Positions 1 through 8,185 of a DNA stretch of 64,000 nt are shown here, piece by piece (position 1 is the first letter of the stretch; the number at the start of each line of letters is the position of its first letter). This DNA comes from Mycobacterium colombiense (GTDB taxonomy: Bacteria > Actinomycetota > Actinomycetes > Mycobacteriales > Mycobacteriaceae). The notes under the pieces are model-generated. The model saw only the letters and a program-made list of their open reading frames with translations, searched no databases and was not told the DNA's origin. The translations under genes were made by a program, and so were the position numbers. The stretch is taken from assembly GCF_003284935.1 (NCBI RefSeq), contig NZ_QMEV01000003.1:122847-186846 (forward strand), written 5' to 3'.

Positions 1-89
1 TCAGCTGCGGCTATGCTGCATCTGTCTTGTATTGGAGCAGCACGCTTTTGGCGGCCTCGATCGCGCCACCAGGACAGGAAGGGAATCGC

Positions 90-443
90 ATGCCCTCAAC
101 TCGTTGGCCGGCCGCGCTTGCCATGTCCCTGCTGGCCGCTGCGGCACTGGTCAGCACCGCCGGCACCGCGGCCGCGACTCCCCAAGATGACGCGTACCTC
201 GCGCAACTGCGGGCCGCCGGCCTCACCTGGCCGCCGAAGACGGACGAGGCGCTCATCGCCGAGGCGCACGACGTGTGTTACGACCTGACCTGGGGCTGGA
301 CGCCGCAACAGATCGCCGACGACCTGCACGCCCGCTTGGACACCAAGGGCGTCACGCTGTTGGACGTCGGAAGCCTGGTCAACGCCGCCCACTCGATCTA
401 TTGCCCCGGCAATGTCTGCGACGCCCCCAGCCTTTGCACCTGA
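90..443 (+). CDS. Secreted DUF732-family protein
   Basis: 117-residue secreted protein of unknown function. An Ala-rich signal peptide (about residues 1-28, cleavage near GTAAA-TP) is followed by a small helical domain with the DUF732 pattern: DDAYLAQLRAAGL, then HDVCYDLTWGWTPQQIADDL, then VGSLVNAAHSIYCPG. Four cysteines remain in the mature part, two of them in an unusual tail after the usual terminal YCP. The start is the ATG preceded by an AGGACAGGAAGGGA purine-rich site; an in-frame TTG 63 bases upstream only adds a poor extension. DUF732 proteins are abundant secreted mycobacterial proteins without an assigned activity. The next gene on the same strand is also exported. Confidence 0.85.
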   Translation: MPSTRWPAALAMSLLAAAALVSTAGTAAATPQDDAYLAQLRAAGLTWPPKTDEALIAEAHDVCYDLTWGWTPQQIADDLHARLDTKGVTLLDVGSLVNAAHSIYCPGNVCDAPSLCT

Positions 444-479
444 GGACCCCCGCCGAGCGACGCAATAACTGGCTGTAGC

Positions 480-1046
480 GTGACGGCGGTGAAGTCCTCC
501 CGGATGTTTTCCTCCGTCGCGCTCGCGGCTTGTGTCGCGGCAACCGTTCTGACGCTCGCCGGAGCCGGCCCGGCCACAGCGGCCGGCTCGTGCCCCACCG
601 CGGCGCCGCAAAACGGTGCCACGCCCGACTGGACGCTGAGCGGCACCACGGGCAGCGTCTCGGTCACCGGATCCACCGACACCGCCGCTCCGCTCGTGAA
701 GGTGACCACGCCGTTCAGCGTGGGCCAGACCCAGGTGCACACCCTGCACGCCGGAGACGGGCCGGTGGTCTCGAACACCGCCAGGGTCTCCGTCTGCTAC
801 ATGGGTGTCAACGGACGTGACGGGTCCGTCTTCGACAGCAGCTACCAGCGCGGCGCGCCGGTCGACTTCCCGCTTACCGGAGTCGTGCCGGGCTTTCAGA
901 AGGCCATCGCGGGGCAGAAGGTCGGGTCGACGGTGGCCGTCGCGATGGTCCCCGCGGATGGCTACCGCGAGGGCCAGCCCAGCGCCGGCATTCAGCCCGG
1001 CGACTCGCTGGTCTTCGCGATCAAAATCCTCAGCGCCAACGGCTAG
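480..1046 (+). CDS. Secreted FKBP-type peptidyl-prolyl isomerase
   Basis: 188-residue protein with an N-terminal signal peptide (about 1-35, ending PATAAG). The C-terminal half is an FKBP fold. It contains VCYMGV, the FDSSYQRG segment, the substrate-pocket loop VVPGFQKAIAGQKVGS, and the closing strand GDSLVFAIKIL. FKBPs catalyse cis-trans isomerisation of Xaa-Pro bonds, so this one probably helps fold exported proteins outside the membrane. Residues 36-80 form a Thr/Ser-rich linker after a C-P-T start, so a lipobox is not obvious. The annotated GTG start has no clear ribosome site; GTG at 489 is an alternative giving a shorter n-region. Confidence 0.85.
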   Translation: MTAVKSSRMFSSVALAACVAATVLTLAGAGPATAAGSCPTAAPQNGATPDWTLSGTTGSVSVTGSTDTAAPLVKVTTPFSVGQTQVHTLHAGDGPVVSNTARVSVCYMGVNGRDGSVFDSSYQRGAPVDFPLTGVVPGFQKAIAGQKVGSTVAVAMVPADGYREGQPSAGIQPGDSLVFAIKILSANG

Positions 1047-1076
1047 CTCGGCCCGCCAAATCCTCTGCCCCGCAGG

Positions 1077-1520
1077 CTAATCGCCCAACGGCGCGAACAT
1101 CAGCGCGGGATCTATGCCGAGCTGTTGAGCTACGTGACTGGTGTCCCAGTACTCACGCCAGTGCGTGATCGCCCCGTCGCGAACCTCGAAAATCGCGGTG
1201 ACGTGGAACGTGACGGCCACGCCGTTCATGGCGTTCACGTCGACTCGCTCGACGACGACGGTGTCGTGATCGGACACCATCGTGCGGATTTCACTCCCCT
1301 CGATCATGCCCGTCGCCAGGGTGTTGTGCTTCTCGAGTTCGGCGCGCGCCGCGTCACGGCCCCGCACGACCGGCGACAGCGGCACGTGCAGCTGCCACAC
1401 GAAATCGTCGGCCATGAGCGCGGTCATCGCGTCCACGTCCATGCTCGTGCCGTAAGCGGCATGGATAAAGTCGACCACGATCTTTTCGTTGTCGTTTTTG
1501 GTTGCAACACTTTTCGCCAT
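1077..1520 (-). CDS. NTF2-like / SnoaL-like small protein
   Basis: 147-residue single-domain protein with an NTF2/SnoaL cone fold. It has an N-terminal helix (NDNEKIVVDFIHAAYG), the MTALMADDFVWQLH segment, a central VRGRDAARAELEKH, and the closing strands AIFEVRDGAITHWREYWDTSH. This arrangement resembles ketosteroid isomerase and limonene-epoxide-hydrolase relatives, but the substrate cannot be told from sequence. The start ATG has a good AAAGGACA site 5-6 bases upstream. It converges on the FKBP gene with only 30 bases between stop codons. Confidence 0.75.
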   Translation of the reverse strand: MAKSVATKNDNEKIVVDFIHAAYGTSMDVDAMTALMADDFVWQLHVPLSPVVRGRDAARAELEKHNTLATGMIEGSEIRTMVSDHDTVVVERVDVNAMNGVAVTFHVTAIFEVRDGAITHWREYWDTSHVAQQLGIDPALMFAPLGD

Positions 1521-1618
1521 CGTATTGTCCTTTAGTGGTCAATGCAGCTCGCTATTTGTCGAACTGTAGATGGCCGCCGCTCGATTAGGCGCTGATATAC
1601 GAATCGCTTAGCGGGAGT

Positions 1619-1825
1619 TCAGGGACGAAGCAGCGTGATGATGGTATGCCCCGCGCCCAACAGATCGAGCCCGCCGTCGATCCGCTCGCCGCGACGTTCC
1701 ACCAGGCCGTCGGAGAACAGGACCAAGCCGTGTCCGGGTTCGACGGTGAAGGCACCGCGGCGTCGACTCCGGTTGGCCCCCGCGGTGACCGGTCCCGCCG
1801 GGACGACCAATGTAATCTGAGCAGG
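1619..1825 (-). pseudogene. Remnant of a SpoIIE/RsbU-type PP2C phosphatase
   Basis: This short open stretch encodes GHGLVLFSDGLVERRGERID followed by GGLDLL. That is the highly characteristic C-terminal part of SpoIIE-type phosphatases (the LxLYTDGLVExR...IDxGLxxL block, with a metal-binding Asp). Upstream the frame closes at a TGA (1826-1828) and the heme-oxygenase gene begins on the other strand. The rest of the catalytic domain, normally about 200 residues, is therefore absent. Reading: the tail of a former anti-sigma-pathway phosphatase gene, cut off by a rearrangement. No start or ribosome site is convincing. Confidence 0.6.
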
Positions 1826-1827
1826 TC

Positions 1828-2481
1828 ATGTGCTCGGTCGCCGTCCCCACCAGTCGCCGTCCGTCGGTCGCGATGAAGCAGGGCTCGGCGGCCGAACACG
1901 ACGCCGCCGAGCAGAGCCCGTTCATGACCGAACTGCTGGCCGGCCGGATCGGCGCATCGGGCTATTCCGAGTACCTGCTTCGGTTGCGTGTCGTGTACGC
2001 CGCCCTGGAGGACGCCGTGCGAGCCCGTCGCGACGATGCCATGGTGGCCGCCGTGTACGACCCCGCGCTGGAGCGCCTGAGCGCTATCGACGCCGACCTC
2101 GATCACTGGCTGGCCCCGGGCGCCGCACGCGACGTCGACTCCCCCGCGGCGGCGGCCTACGCCGAGCGGTTGGGCACGCTCACGTGGGGTGGCGCGCTGG
2201 TGGCCCACCACTACACACGCTGTCTCGGGGACCTCTCCGGAGGCCGGGGCATCGGCAAAATCCTGGATCGCACCTTCAATCTCCGCGGCGCCGGACTGGC
2301 ATTCTATGAATTCCCGGTGCGGCCCAAACCGTATAAGGACGCCTATCGGGCTCGCCTCGACGCGCTGCGTCCCGACGCGGGCGACATCGATCGCATAGTC
2401 GGTGAGGTGAAATACGCGTTCGGCCTGAACCAGGCCCTATTCGATGAACTGTCCGACAGCGCGCCGAGGCGTCGCCGCTGA
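1828..2481 (+). CDS. Heme oxygenase (biliverdin-producing)
   Basis: 217-residue protein of the HmuO/HO-1 family, which opens heme to biliverdin, iron and CO. The proximal-ligand region is KQGSAAEHDAAE (His24). The distal helix is HHYTRCLGDLSGGRGIG (Gly-rich kink at about residues 134-143). The family ending YAFGLNQALFDEL is present and the length is typical. A Cys replaces the usual Tyr in HYTRYLGD, a mild oddity. M. tuberculosis relies on the unrelated MhuD, so a canonical heme oxygenase suggests extra heme-iron capacity. The reading frame is closed upstream at 1813, which limits the start to ATG 1828 or ATG 1873. The gene stands alone and converges on an SDR. Confidence 0.9.
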   Translation: MCSVAVPTSRRPSVAMKQGSAAEHDAAEQSPFMTELLAGRIGASGYSEYLLRLRVVYAALEDAVRARRDDAMVAAVYDPALERLSAIDADLDHWLAPGAARDVDSPAAAAYAERLGTLTWGGALVAHHYTRCLGDLSGGRGIGKILDRTFNLRGAGLAFYEFPVRPKPYKDAYRARLDALRPDAGDIDRIVGEVKYAFGLNQALFDELSDSAPRRRR

Positions 2482-2549
2482 ATCACACCCGAGCCGAACC
2501 CCCGCCATAGGCCGGCGGGTGCCATCCGGGTATTGACCCGGCGAACGGG

Positions 2550-3311
2550 TCAGACCTGGTTGAATCCGCCGTCGGCGGTGACGGTGGATCCGGTGGTGAA
2601 GCTGGACAGATCGCTGGCCAAAAACACTGCGGCATTGGCGATCTCGGTCGGGTCGGCGAAGCGGCCCAGCGGGATGGTGGCGATGCGCCCGGCGCGGAAC
2701 TCCTCGATCGAGGCGTCGGGATCGGTCTGCGCGGCCAGCGCGTTGCTTCCGGGGGTGGCTGTGGACCCGGCCACGATGACGTTGACCCGGATGTTGCGGT
2801 CGGCGAGTTCGTTGGCCCAGGCGCGGGCCAGGGATCGCACGGCGGCCTTGGTGGCGGCGTAGATGCTCAGCCCGGGGCGGCCGCGGTCGGCGGTGGTGGA
2901 CCCGGTCAGAATGATCGACGCGCCGTCGTTGAGCAGCGGCAGCGCCTTTTGCACGGTGTAGACGACTCCCTTGACGTTGGTGGTCAGCAGCGCGTCGAGG
3001 TCGTCGTCGGTGATCTCCCCCAGCCGCGCCACCCGGGTCGATCCGGCGTTGGCCATCACGATGTCGAGTCCCTTACCGGCGGCCGCGACCTCGGCGTAGA
3101 GCCGATCGAGATCCTCCGGCGTTCCGACGTCGCCGCGCACCGCGCTCACGCGAGGGCCCAATGTGCGTGCCGCAGCGTCGAGTTCGGGCTGGCGCCGGCC
3201 GGTGATGAACACCCGTGCGGCGCCTTCGGCGAGAAACCGCTCGGCGGTGGCCAACCCGATCCCGGAGTTGGCGCCGGTGATGACGGCGATCCTATGGTCG
3301 AGCAATCCCAT
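2550..3311 (-). CDS. SDR-family NAD(P)-dependent oxidoreductase
   Basis: 253-residue classical short-chain dehydrogenase. It has the cofactor motif TGANSGIG (13-20), NAG at 88-90, Ser138, and the catalytic pair Tyr151/Lys155 in YAATKAA, ending in the usual TADGG tail. Arg residues after strand 2 (ITGRR) suggest NADPH. The best hits by memory are glucose-dehydrogenase-like or 3-oxoacyl-ACP-reductase-like SDRs acting on unknown substrates. The start was placed at MGLLDHRIAV because AGGAGAG lies 6-9 bases upstream. A longer in-frame reading adds 36 residues that match nothing and overlap the lipocalin-like remnant. Confidence 0.9.
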   Translation of the reverse strand: MGLLDHRIAVITGANSGIGLATAERFLAEGAARVFITGRRQPELDAAARTLGPRVSAVRGDVGTPEDLDRLYAEVAAAGKGLDIVMANAGSTRVARLGEITDDDLDALLTTNVKGVVYTVQKALPLLNDGASIILTGSTTADRGRPGLSIYAATKAAVRSLARAWANELADRNIRVNVIVAGSTATPGSNALAAQTDPDASIEEFRAGRIATIPLGRFADPTEIANAAVFLASDLSSFTTGSTVTADGGFNQV

Positions 3312-3525
3312 TCGGCTCTCTCCTCGAGTCGGTGCGGCCCGCGTAGGCCAGATAACCCCTTGCCGCCGTGGCCAATTCGTCGTCATCGACGTGAAGGTCG
3401 CCCAGGACGAACGGGGCACGGTCCGCGCGCATGTTGGAGCCGTCCACCTCGGAGCTTTGGTAGGACTCCAACGTCCAAGCCCCGGCGAGGTATTCGCGTC
3501 GATCCCGCGCGGTAAGCGTGGTCAT
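3292..3525 (-). pseudogene. Shortened lipocalin-like domain gene
   Basis: 77-residue reading frame with a strong ribosome site (GGAGGGG) before ATG 3525. Its start, LAGAWTLESYQSSEVDGSN, is the first strand of the mycobacterial lipocalin-like domain family, and ELATAARGYLAYAG is a later segment of that family. The stretch normally between them (about 25-30 residues ending in a GYMSA-type motif) and everything after YAGR are missing. The frame then runs 20 bases into the start of the SDR gene. It looks like a gene reduced by an internal deletion plus loss of the 3' half. The short protein might still be made but should not fold as a barrel. Confidence 0.6.
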
Positions 3526-3809
3526 GGCTGCCACCCCTCCATGATGTGCCGTTCAACCGTGGCCGCGACTACGCGCCCCACCGACGCCTCGATGATGCCG
3601 TGGATGACGTGCGCCGACGCCGTCGCCCCCCCGCGTCCCGCGCGGCGAGCACGTGATCACCGGTGCGAACCGCAAGCCTCACCCCGCACGCTTTCACCCG
3701 AACTCGTATTGTCTGCAGCATGATCGCCGCCTTGGTCCTCTCGCCGTGGTCAGTGCGCAGCCCGCTGTGGGCGGCCCGTAAATCCGCACGCTAGGCCCGG
3801 TGCTGACGC

Positions 3810-4493
3810 GTGGTGGCTTTGGCACTGGCGCTTGCCGGACTCGCGTTTCTCGACTCGCTCAACGTGCTCAACGTGGGAGTGGTCTCGGCCGTCATCTTCG
3901 ACAGCCGGCTGGGGCGTCGGTCTCCGGTTCCCGGCGCCCTGAGTTACGTCGCGGGCGTGTTCGCGGTGACGACCACCTTCGGCGTGTGCACGGTGCTGGG
4001 CATCGGCTTCATCACCGAGGTCCTCGACTTTCACCTGACACCGGCGATTCGCTTCCGGGGCGAACTGCTGCTGGGGATCGCGCTGATCTGTTTGGCTTAC
4101 TTTCCATTGACCGCGCAGTCGTCGGCGCCCGGCTGGGCGCTGGCGGCGATGCGCCAACGACCCTGGCTGCTCGGGTTTCTGGGGCTGGCGGTGGGCAGTG
4201 GCCAAGCTCCGACCGCCGTGCCCTATCTCACCGGCTTGGCGATGCTCGCGGCGCTACACCCGCGCCCGCCGCTCTGGCCGTTGATCATCCTCCTCTACTG
4301 GGCCATCGCGCTGTCGCCGCCGCTGCTGATCCTTGCCCTCTCGATGAGAAGAACCATGCGGGCCAAGCGCATTCAGCGGGCGATCGTGCGTGCCCTGACC
4401 CGCTACGGCCCGATGTCGGTGCGCCTGTTGTTCCTGGTTTTCGGAACCGGGCTCATCGCGGACGCACTCGTCAATCACAGCGCGCTGTGGTGA
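3810..4493 (+). CDS. GAP-family (Sap-like) integral membrane protein
   Basis: 227-residue membrane protein with about six hydrophobic segments and the opening LDSLNVLNVGVVSAVIFD. That matches the DSLNP start of the GAP/sulfolipid-addressing (Sap) family, which is related to cytochrome-c-biogenesis transporters. Mycobacterial members sit beside glycolipid genes and are proposed to help move or position cell-wall glycolipids; here no lipid gene is adjacent. A TGA lies immediately upstream in frame (3804), so GTG 3810 is the first possible start and GTG 3813 is equally good. The 275 bases before it contain no gene I can support. Confidence 0.75.
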   Translation: MVALALALAGLAFLDSLNVLNVGVVSAVIFDSRLGRRSPVPGALSYVAGVFAVTTTFGVCTVLGIGFITEVLDFHLTPAIRFRGELLLGIALICLAYFPLTAQSSAPGWALAAMRQRPWLLGFLGLAVGSGQAPTAVPYLTGLAMLAALHPRPPLWPLIILLYWAIALSPPLLILALSMRRTMRAKRIQRAIVRALTRYGPMSVRLLFLVFGTGLIADALVNHSALW

Positions 4494-4545
4494 GGCGGCA
4501 CAACTTCTCATGGCTTGCACAGCGAGCTGGATTACCTTGTCGCGT

Positions 4546-5313
4546 GTGACTGATCGCCAAGAACGCGCGATGTCCTTCGGGTCGATCGCGCAGGACTACG
4601 ACGGGCTGCGGCCGCAGCCCCCGCGGCAAGCGGTGGACTGGCTGCTGCCGGCCGACTGCGAGATGGCCGTCGACGTCGGTGCGGGCACCGGACTGTTCAC
4701 CCGCACGCTCGTCGGCCGGGCGTCGCACGTCGTCGCCGTCGAGCCCGATGCGCGGATGCGGGCGGTGCTGGCCGAACGGTCCCCCGAGGTTCGCGCCATG
4801 GCGGGCACCGGTGAGGCCATTCCCCTCCCGGACCGCTGCGCCGACGCGGTCTTCGTCTCCTCCGCATGGCACTGGATGGATCCCGACCGGGCCGTCCCGG
4901 AGATCGGCCGGGTACTGCGCGACGGCGGGCGGTTCGGGCTGATCTGGACCAGTCGGGACCGTGACGTCGACTGGGTCCGCGACCTCGAGGTGCTGCCCAA
5001 GGACGACTCATCCGAATTGGATGCGCCCGACCGGTTCCGCCGGCGCCACGAGAACGTCGTGCTGCCGGACCCGCAGATCTTCCACAACATCGCCCGGGAG
5101 ACGTTCGAATTCGCGCGGACGATGACCGTCGACGACGTCGTCGCGATGCTGGCCACCTACAGCCGGGTGATCATCGGCTCTCCAGACGACCGCGCGCAGC
5201 GGCTCGACAACGCCCGAGCCATCTTGACCGAGCGTTTCCCCGGCGCGGAGACGATAGACGTCCCCATGCAGTCTCGGTGCTGGCGCGCCGATCGGATCCC
5301 CCGCGGCCGTTAG
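4546..5313 (+). CDS. Class I SAM-dependent methyltransferase
   Basis: About 255 residues with the Methyltransf_11/25 layout. Motif I is AVDVGAGTGLFT, the acidic end of strand 2 is VAVEPDARM, motif II is ADAVFVSSAWHWM and motif III is RVLRDGGRFGLIW. The SSAWHWM signature is common in the UbiE-like group that is often annotated as acting on small molecules; the substrate is unknown. GTG 4546 is preferred because the family begins with TDRQERAMSFG. ATG 4510 has a GAGG further upstream and would add 12 residues. It follows the GAP-family gene on the same strand. Confidence 0.8.
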   Translation: MTDRQERAMSFGSIAQDYDGLRPQPPRQAVDWLLPADCEMAVDVGAGTGLFTRTLVGRASHVVAVEPDARMRAVLAERSPEVRAMAGTGEAIPLPDRCADAVFVSSAWHWMDPDRAVPEIGRVLRDGGRFGLIWTSRDRDVDWVRDLEVLPKDDSSELDAPDRFRRRHENVVLPDPQIFHNIARETFEFARTMTVDDVVAMLATYSRVIIGSPDDRAQRLDNARAILTERFPGAETIDVPMQSRCWRADRIPRGR

Positions 5314-5364
5314 GCGCCGCGGCGCGTGGACGCTCCTTGTGCCGGATGTCGTAGACAGCAAGGG

Positions 5365-5378
5365 GTTAAGCGCGTAAC
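5365..5378. promoter_or_regulatory. Imperfect palindrome upstream of aldehyde dehydrogenase
   Basis: GTTAAGCGCGTAAC reads as its own complement except for one symmetric pair. It sits 28 bases upstream of the aldehyde dehydrogenase start, where a repressor would act. No promoter hexamers are convincing around it. Confidence 0.35.
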
Positions 5379-5405
5379 TTCTGCCGCATTCACTGAGGAG
5401 ACGCA

Positions 5406-6863
5406 ATGACGGTGCAATCCGTGTTGGACGAGGTCCGAGAACGCCCGGGTACCGGTGACGTGATCCCGGTCTTCGATCCCTCCACCGAGGAACAGATCAC
5501 CGAGTTCACCGACTGCGGCACCGAAGCCGTCAACGAGGCGGTCGCGCGCGCGAAGGCCAGCGCCGAGTCGGGGATCTGGTCCGGAAAGCCGGACTACGAG
5601 CGGGCGAAGATCTTGTGGCGCGTCGCCGACCTGATCGACGACAACGCCGAGTTGCTCGCCGAGCTCGAAATGCTCAATGCCGGAATGTATCCCGCTCAAG
5701 CGCAGATGCAGGTGAAGATCGGCGCCGAGTGGTTCCGCTACTACGCGGGCTGGTGTACCAAGATCGACGGGATTGCGCGCGACGTGAACACCGGCGGACT
5801 GACCGGCGTCGACTCGCACATGCACACCTATACGGTGCGCGAGCCCTACGGCGTGGTCGGACTGATCTTCCCGTGGAACGGGCCGGTGTTCAACTTCTGC
5901 GCCAAGCTCGCGCCCTCGCTGGCGGCCGGCTGTAACAGCGTGGTGAAACCCGCTGAGGAGACGCCCCTTTCGGCACACGTGCTGATGCGCCTGCTGGCCG
6001 AGGCCGGGGTGCCCGACGGGGTCGCGAACCTGGTCAACGGTTACGGGCACACGGTCGGCGCGGCGATCACCGCGCACCCCGACGTGGAGAAGGTCGCCTT
6101 CACGGGCTCGACGGAGGTGGGCCGCGCGATCGTGCACGCCGCGGCCGACAGCAACCTCAACAAGGTCACCCTCGAACTCGGCGGCAAGTCACCGGTGCTG
6201 ATCTTCGATGACGCGAAACTGAAGAAGGCCATCCCCATGTCGGCGTTCGGCACGTTCGTGCACTCGGGGCAGGCCTGCGTGTGTGGTTCGCGCATTTTGG
6301 TGCAGCGTGGCGTGTACGACCAGGTCGTCGAGGGTATGGCGATGGTCGCGAATGCCATGAAGATGGGCGGCCCGAAGGAAGAGGGCACCATGAGCGGGCC
6401 GCTGATCAGCCAGAAGCAACTCGACCGTGTGCTCGGTTACCTGGAGCAGGGCAGGTCCGATGGCGCGGAGATCGTCACCGGCGGCCACCGGCTCGATCGG
6501 AAGGGGTACTTCGTGCACCCGACGGTCGTCACCAACGTCGATCCCGACACCAGCCGGCTGTTCCAGGAAGAGATCTTCGGGCCGGTCGTCACGATCCTGC
6601 CCTTCGATGACGAGGACGAGGCCGTCGCGTTGGCCAACAATAGCACCTACGGGCTGGCCGCCACGGTGTGGACCAAAGACCTGGGCCGCTCCCATCGGCT
6701 GGCCAAGCGCCTGGCGGCCGGAACCGTCGGGCTCAACTGCGCGTTCCCCTACGACCACTCGATGCCGTTCGGCGGCTACAAGCAGTCCGGCTGGGGCCAC
6801 GAGTCCGGCAAGGCCGGCGTCGAGGCCTACCTACAGACGAAGATCGTCTGGGCCCAGATGTAG
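5406..6863 (+). CDS. NAD-dependent aldehyde dehydrogenase
   Basis: 485-residue enzyme oxidising an aldehyde to the acid. It shows IFPWNGPVF (cofactor fold), the FTGSTEVGRAI loop, the general-base region VTLELGGKSP, the nucleophile region HSGQACVCGSR, and the C-terminal PFGGYKQSGWG. The ribosome site GAGGAGACGCA is strong. A close paralogue lies at 48894-50348; both begin MTVQ and share the VFDPSTEE/VIDPATEE and TDCG segments. The family resembles the mycobacterial aldehyde dehydrogenases of steroid or side-chain catabolism, but the true substrate is open. No pathway genes flank it. Confidence 0.9.
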   Translation: MTVQSVLDEVRERPGTGDVIPVFDPSTEEQITEFTDCGTEAVNEAVARAKASAESGIWSGKPDYERAKILWRVADLIDDNAELLAELEMLNAGMYPAQAQMQVKIGAEWFRYYAGWCTKIDGIARDVNTGGLTGVDSHMHTYTVREPYGVVGLIFPWNGPVFNFCAKLAPSLAAGCNSVVKPAEETPLSAHVLMRLLAEAGVPDGVANLVNGYGHTVGAAITAHPDVEKVAFTGSTEVGRAIVHAAADSNLNKVTLELGGKSPVLIFDDAKLKKAIPMSAFGTFVHSGQACVCGSRILVQRGVYDQVVEGMAMVANAMKMGGPKEEGTMSGPLISQKQLDRVLGYLEQGRSDGAEIVTGGHRLDRKGYFVHPTVVTNVDPDTSRLFQEEIFGPVVTILPFDDEDEAVALANNSTYGLAATVWTKDLGRSHRLAKRLAAGTVGLNCAFPYDHSMPFGGYKQSGWGHESGKAGVEAYLQTKIVWAQM

Positions 6864-6868
6864 CGGCA

Positions 6869-8104
6869 TCAGGCCTGGGGGCCTTCCGAGGGTGGCCAGA
6901 CCGTTCCGGGCGACGCTTCGCCGGGGCTTTCGAAATCGCCGCGGGCCAGCGGCACCCACCGCTCGCTGGGCGCGGGCTGCTCCGACGACGGGAAGTCGCG
7001 CAGAGCGCCCGTCGGCTTGGCGTCCCATTTGGCGAACGTCAACGGTGTCTGCAGCCAGCAGTGCAGGAGGTTGTAGGCGGCTTCCAGCGAATCGATGTGC
7101 GTGCGCTCCCAGCCATGACTGCCGTCGAGGCCGAAGCCGACGAGCGCCGCGCGGGTGTTGGCCCCGGCCTCGATGGCCGCCGCGGCGTCGGAGCGGTAGT
7201 AGCGAAAAATGTCGCGGGCGAACGGGATTCCATGCTCGTGGGCGAGCCGGCAGAGTTTGCGGGTCAGGTGGTAGTCGAACGGGCCGTGCATGTCGGCCAT
7301 CGGGATCGTCACACCGTCCTCGAGGGAATGCTGGCCCGGCGCGCACACCGCGTTGTCCACCGAAACCAGCTCGGCGACATCGGCGGGCAGGCCGTGGCTG
7401 GCCCCGTGGCCGACCTCCTCGGTGATGGTGACCATGATGGTGGTGCGGTGCGGCAGCACCACCTTGTTCTCGGAGAAGTTCTTGGCCAGCGCGAGCGCGA
7501 TCGCGACACCCGCCTTGCCGTCCAGGTGGCGCGACACGATGAAACCGTCGGCGGTGAGCTCGGGGCTGGTGATCAACGCCACGAAATCGCCGACCTGCAG
7601 GCCGAGCCGAACCAGGTCCTCTCGCGAGGACACCTTGCGGTCGATGCGGACCTCGGCGTGCTCCCAGTTCGTGGGTTGCGTGTCGATCTCGTCGCCGAAC
7701 GCATGCCCGCTGGCCTTCAGCGGCATGACCGTGCCGGTGATGAATTCCTCGGGGTCGTCGATGAAGATGCGCACCCGGGCGCCCGCGGCGAACCGCGCCG
7801 AAAACGTGCCCACCGGAACCAGTTGGAGGCGGCCGTTGTCCTTCAGGTCGCGAACCATGCAGCCGATGGTGTCGGAGTGAACCACCAGGGCCCGGTCGAT
7901 GGTGGCGGACTCACCCGGCAGTTCGGCGGTCAGCGCCCCGCGCCGGGTCAGCGTGAATGGCACCCCGAAGTGGTCGAAGATGTCGCCGATCACCTGCATC
8001 ACCGCGTCCGTGCGTCCCGACGGGCTCGGGGTCTGCAGCAGCGCCAGCAGGGTGTCGATCATCCAGGTGCGGTCGGCCTCGGCCATGGCCGCGGTCTGGC
8101 CCAC
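6869..8104 (-). CDS. M42-family metallopeptidase (osmoprotectant NAGGN-system type)
   Basis: 411-residue di-metal aminopeptidase-like protein. Metal-ligand motifs appear in M42 order: VHSDTIGC, RHLDGKAG, TITEEVGHG, SVDNAV and THIDSLE. The segment MVRDLKDNGRLQLVPVG matches, by memory, the TIGR03106 subgroup encoded with the enzymes making N-acetylglutaminylglutamine amide, an osmoprotectant. Those partners (an asparagine-synthase-like amidotransferase and a GNAT ligase) are not in this window. The start is GTG 8104, with AGGAGA 5 bases before it; a TTG 36 bases further upstream lacks a site. The last 35 residues are a Pro/Ser-rich tail. It follows the CoA-ester lyase gene by 81 bases. Confidence 0.75.
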   Translation of the reverse strand: MGQTAAMAEADRTWMIDTLLALLQTPSPSGRTDAVMQVIGDIFDHFGVPFTLTRRGALTAELPGESATIDRALVVHSDTIGCMVRDLKDNGRLQLVPVGTFSARFAAGARVRIFIDDPEEFITGTVMPLKASGHAFGDEIDTQPTNWEHAEVRIDRKVSSREDLVRLGLQVGDFVALITSPELTADGFIVSRHLDGKAGVAIALALAKNFSENKVVLPHRTTIMVTITEEVGHGASHGLPADVAELVSVDNAVCAPGQHSLEDGVTIPMADMHGPFDYHLTRKLCRLAHEHGIPFARDIFRYYRSDAAAAIEAGANTRAALVGFGLDGSHGWERTHIDSLEAAYNLLHCWLQTPLTFAKWDAKPTGALRDFPSSEQPAPSERWVPLARGDFESPGEASPGTVWPPSEGPQA

Positions 8105-8185
8105 GTTTTCTCCTCTCGAGTCGCCTCCGGACGCGTTCAACCTACCGTGTGAGCGGCATCGAACGCCCGTCGCGGGCCGCCGGCC

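Noticed and set aside
2501..2519. CCCGCC/GGCGGG hairpin between heme oxygenase and SDR as terminator
   Set aside because: Only six base pairs and no T run; too common in this GC-rich DNA to claim.
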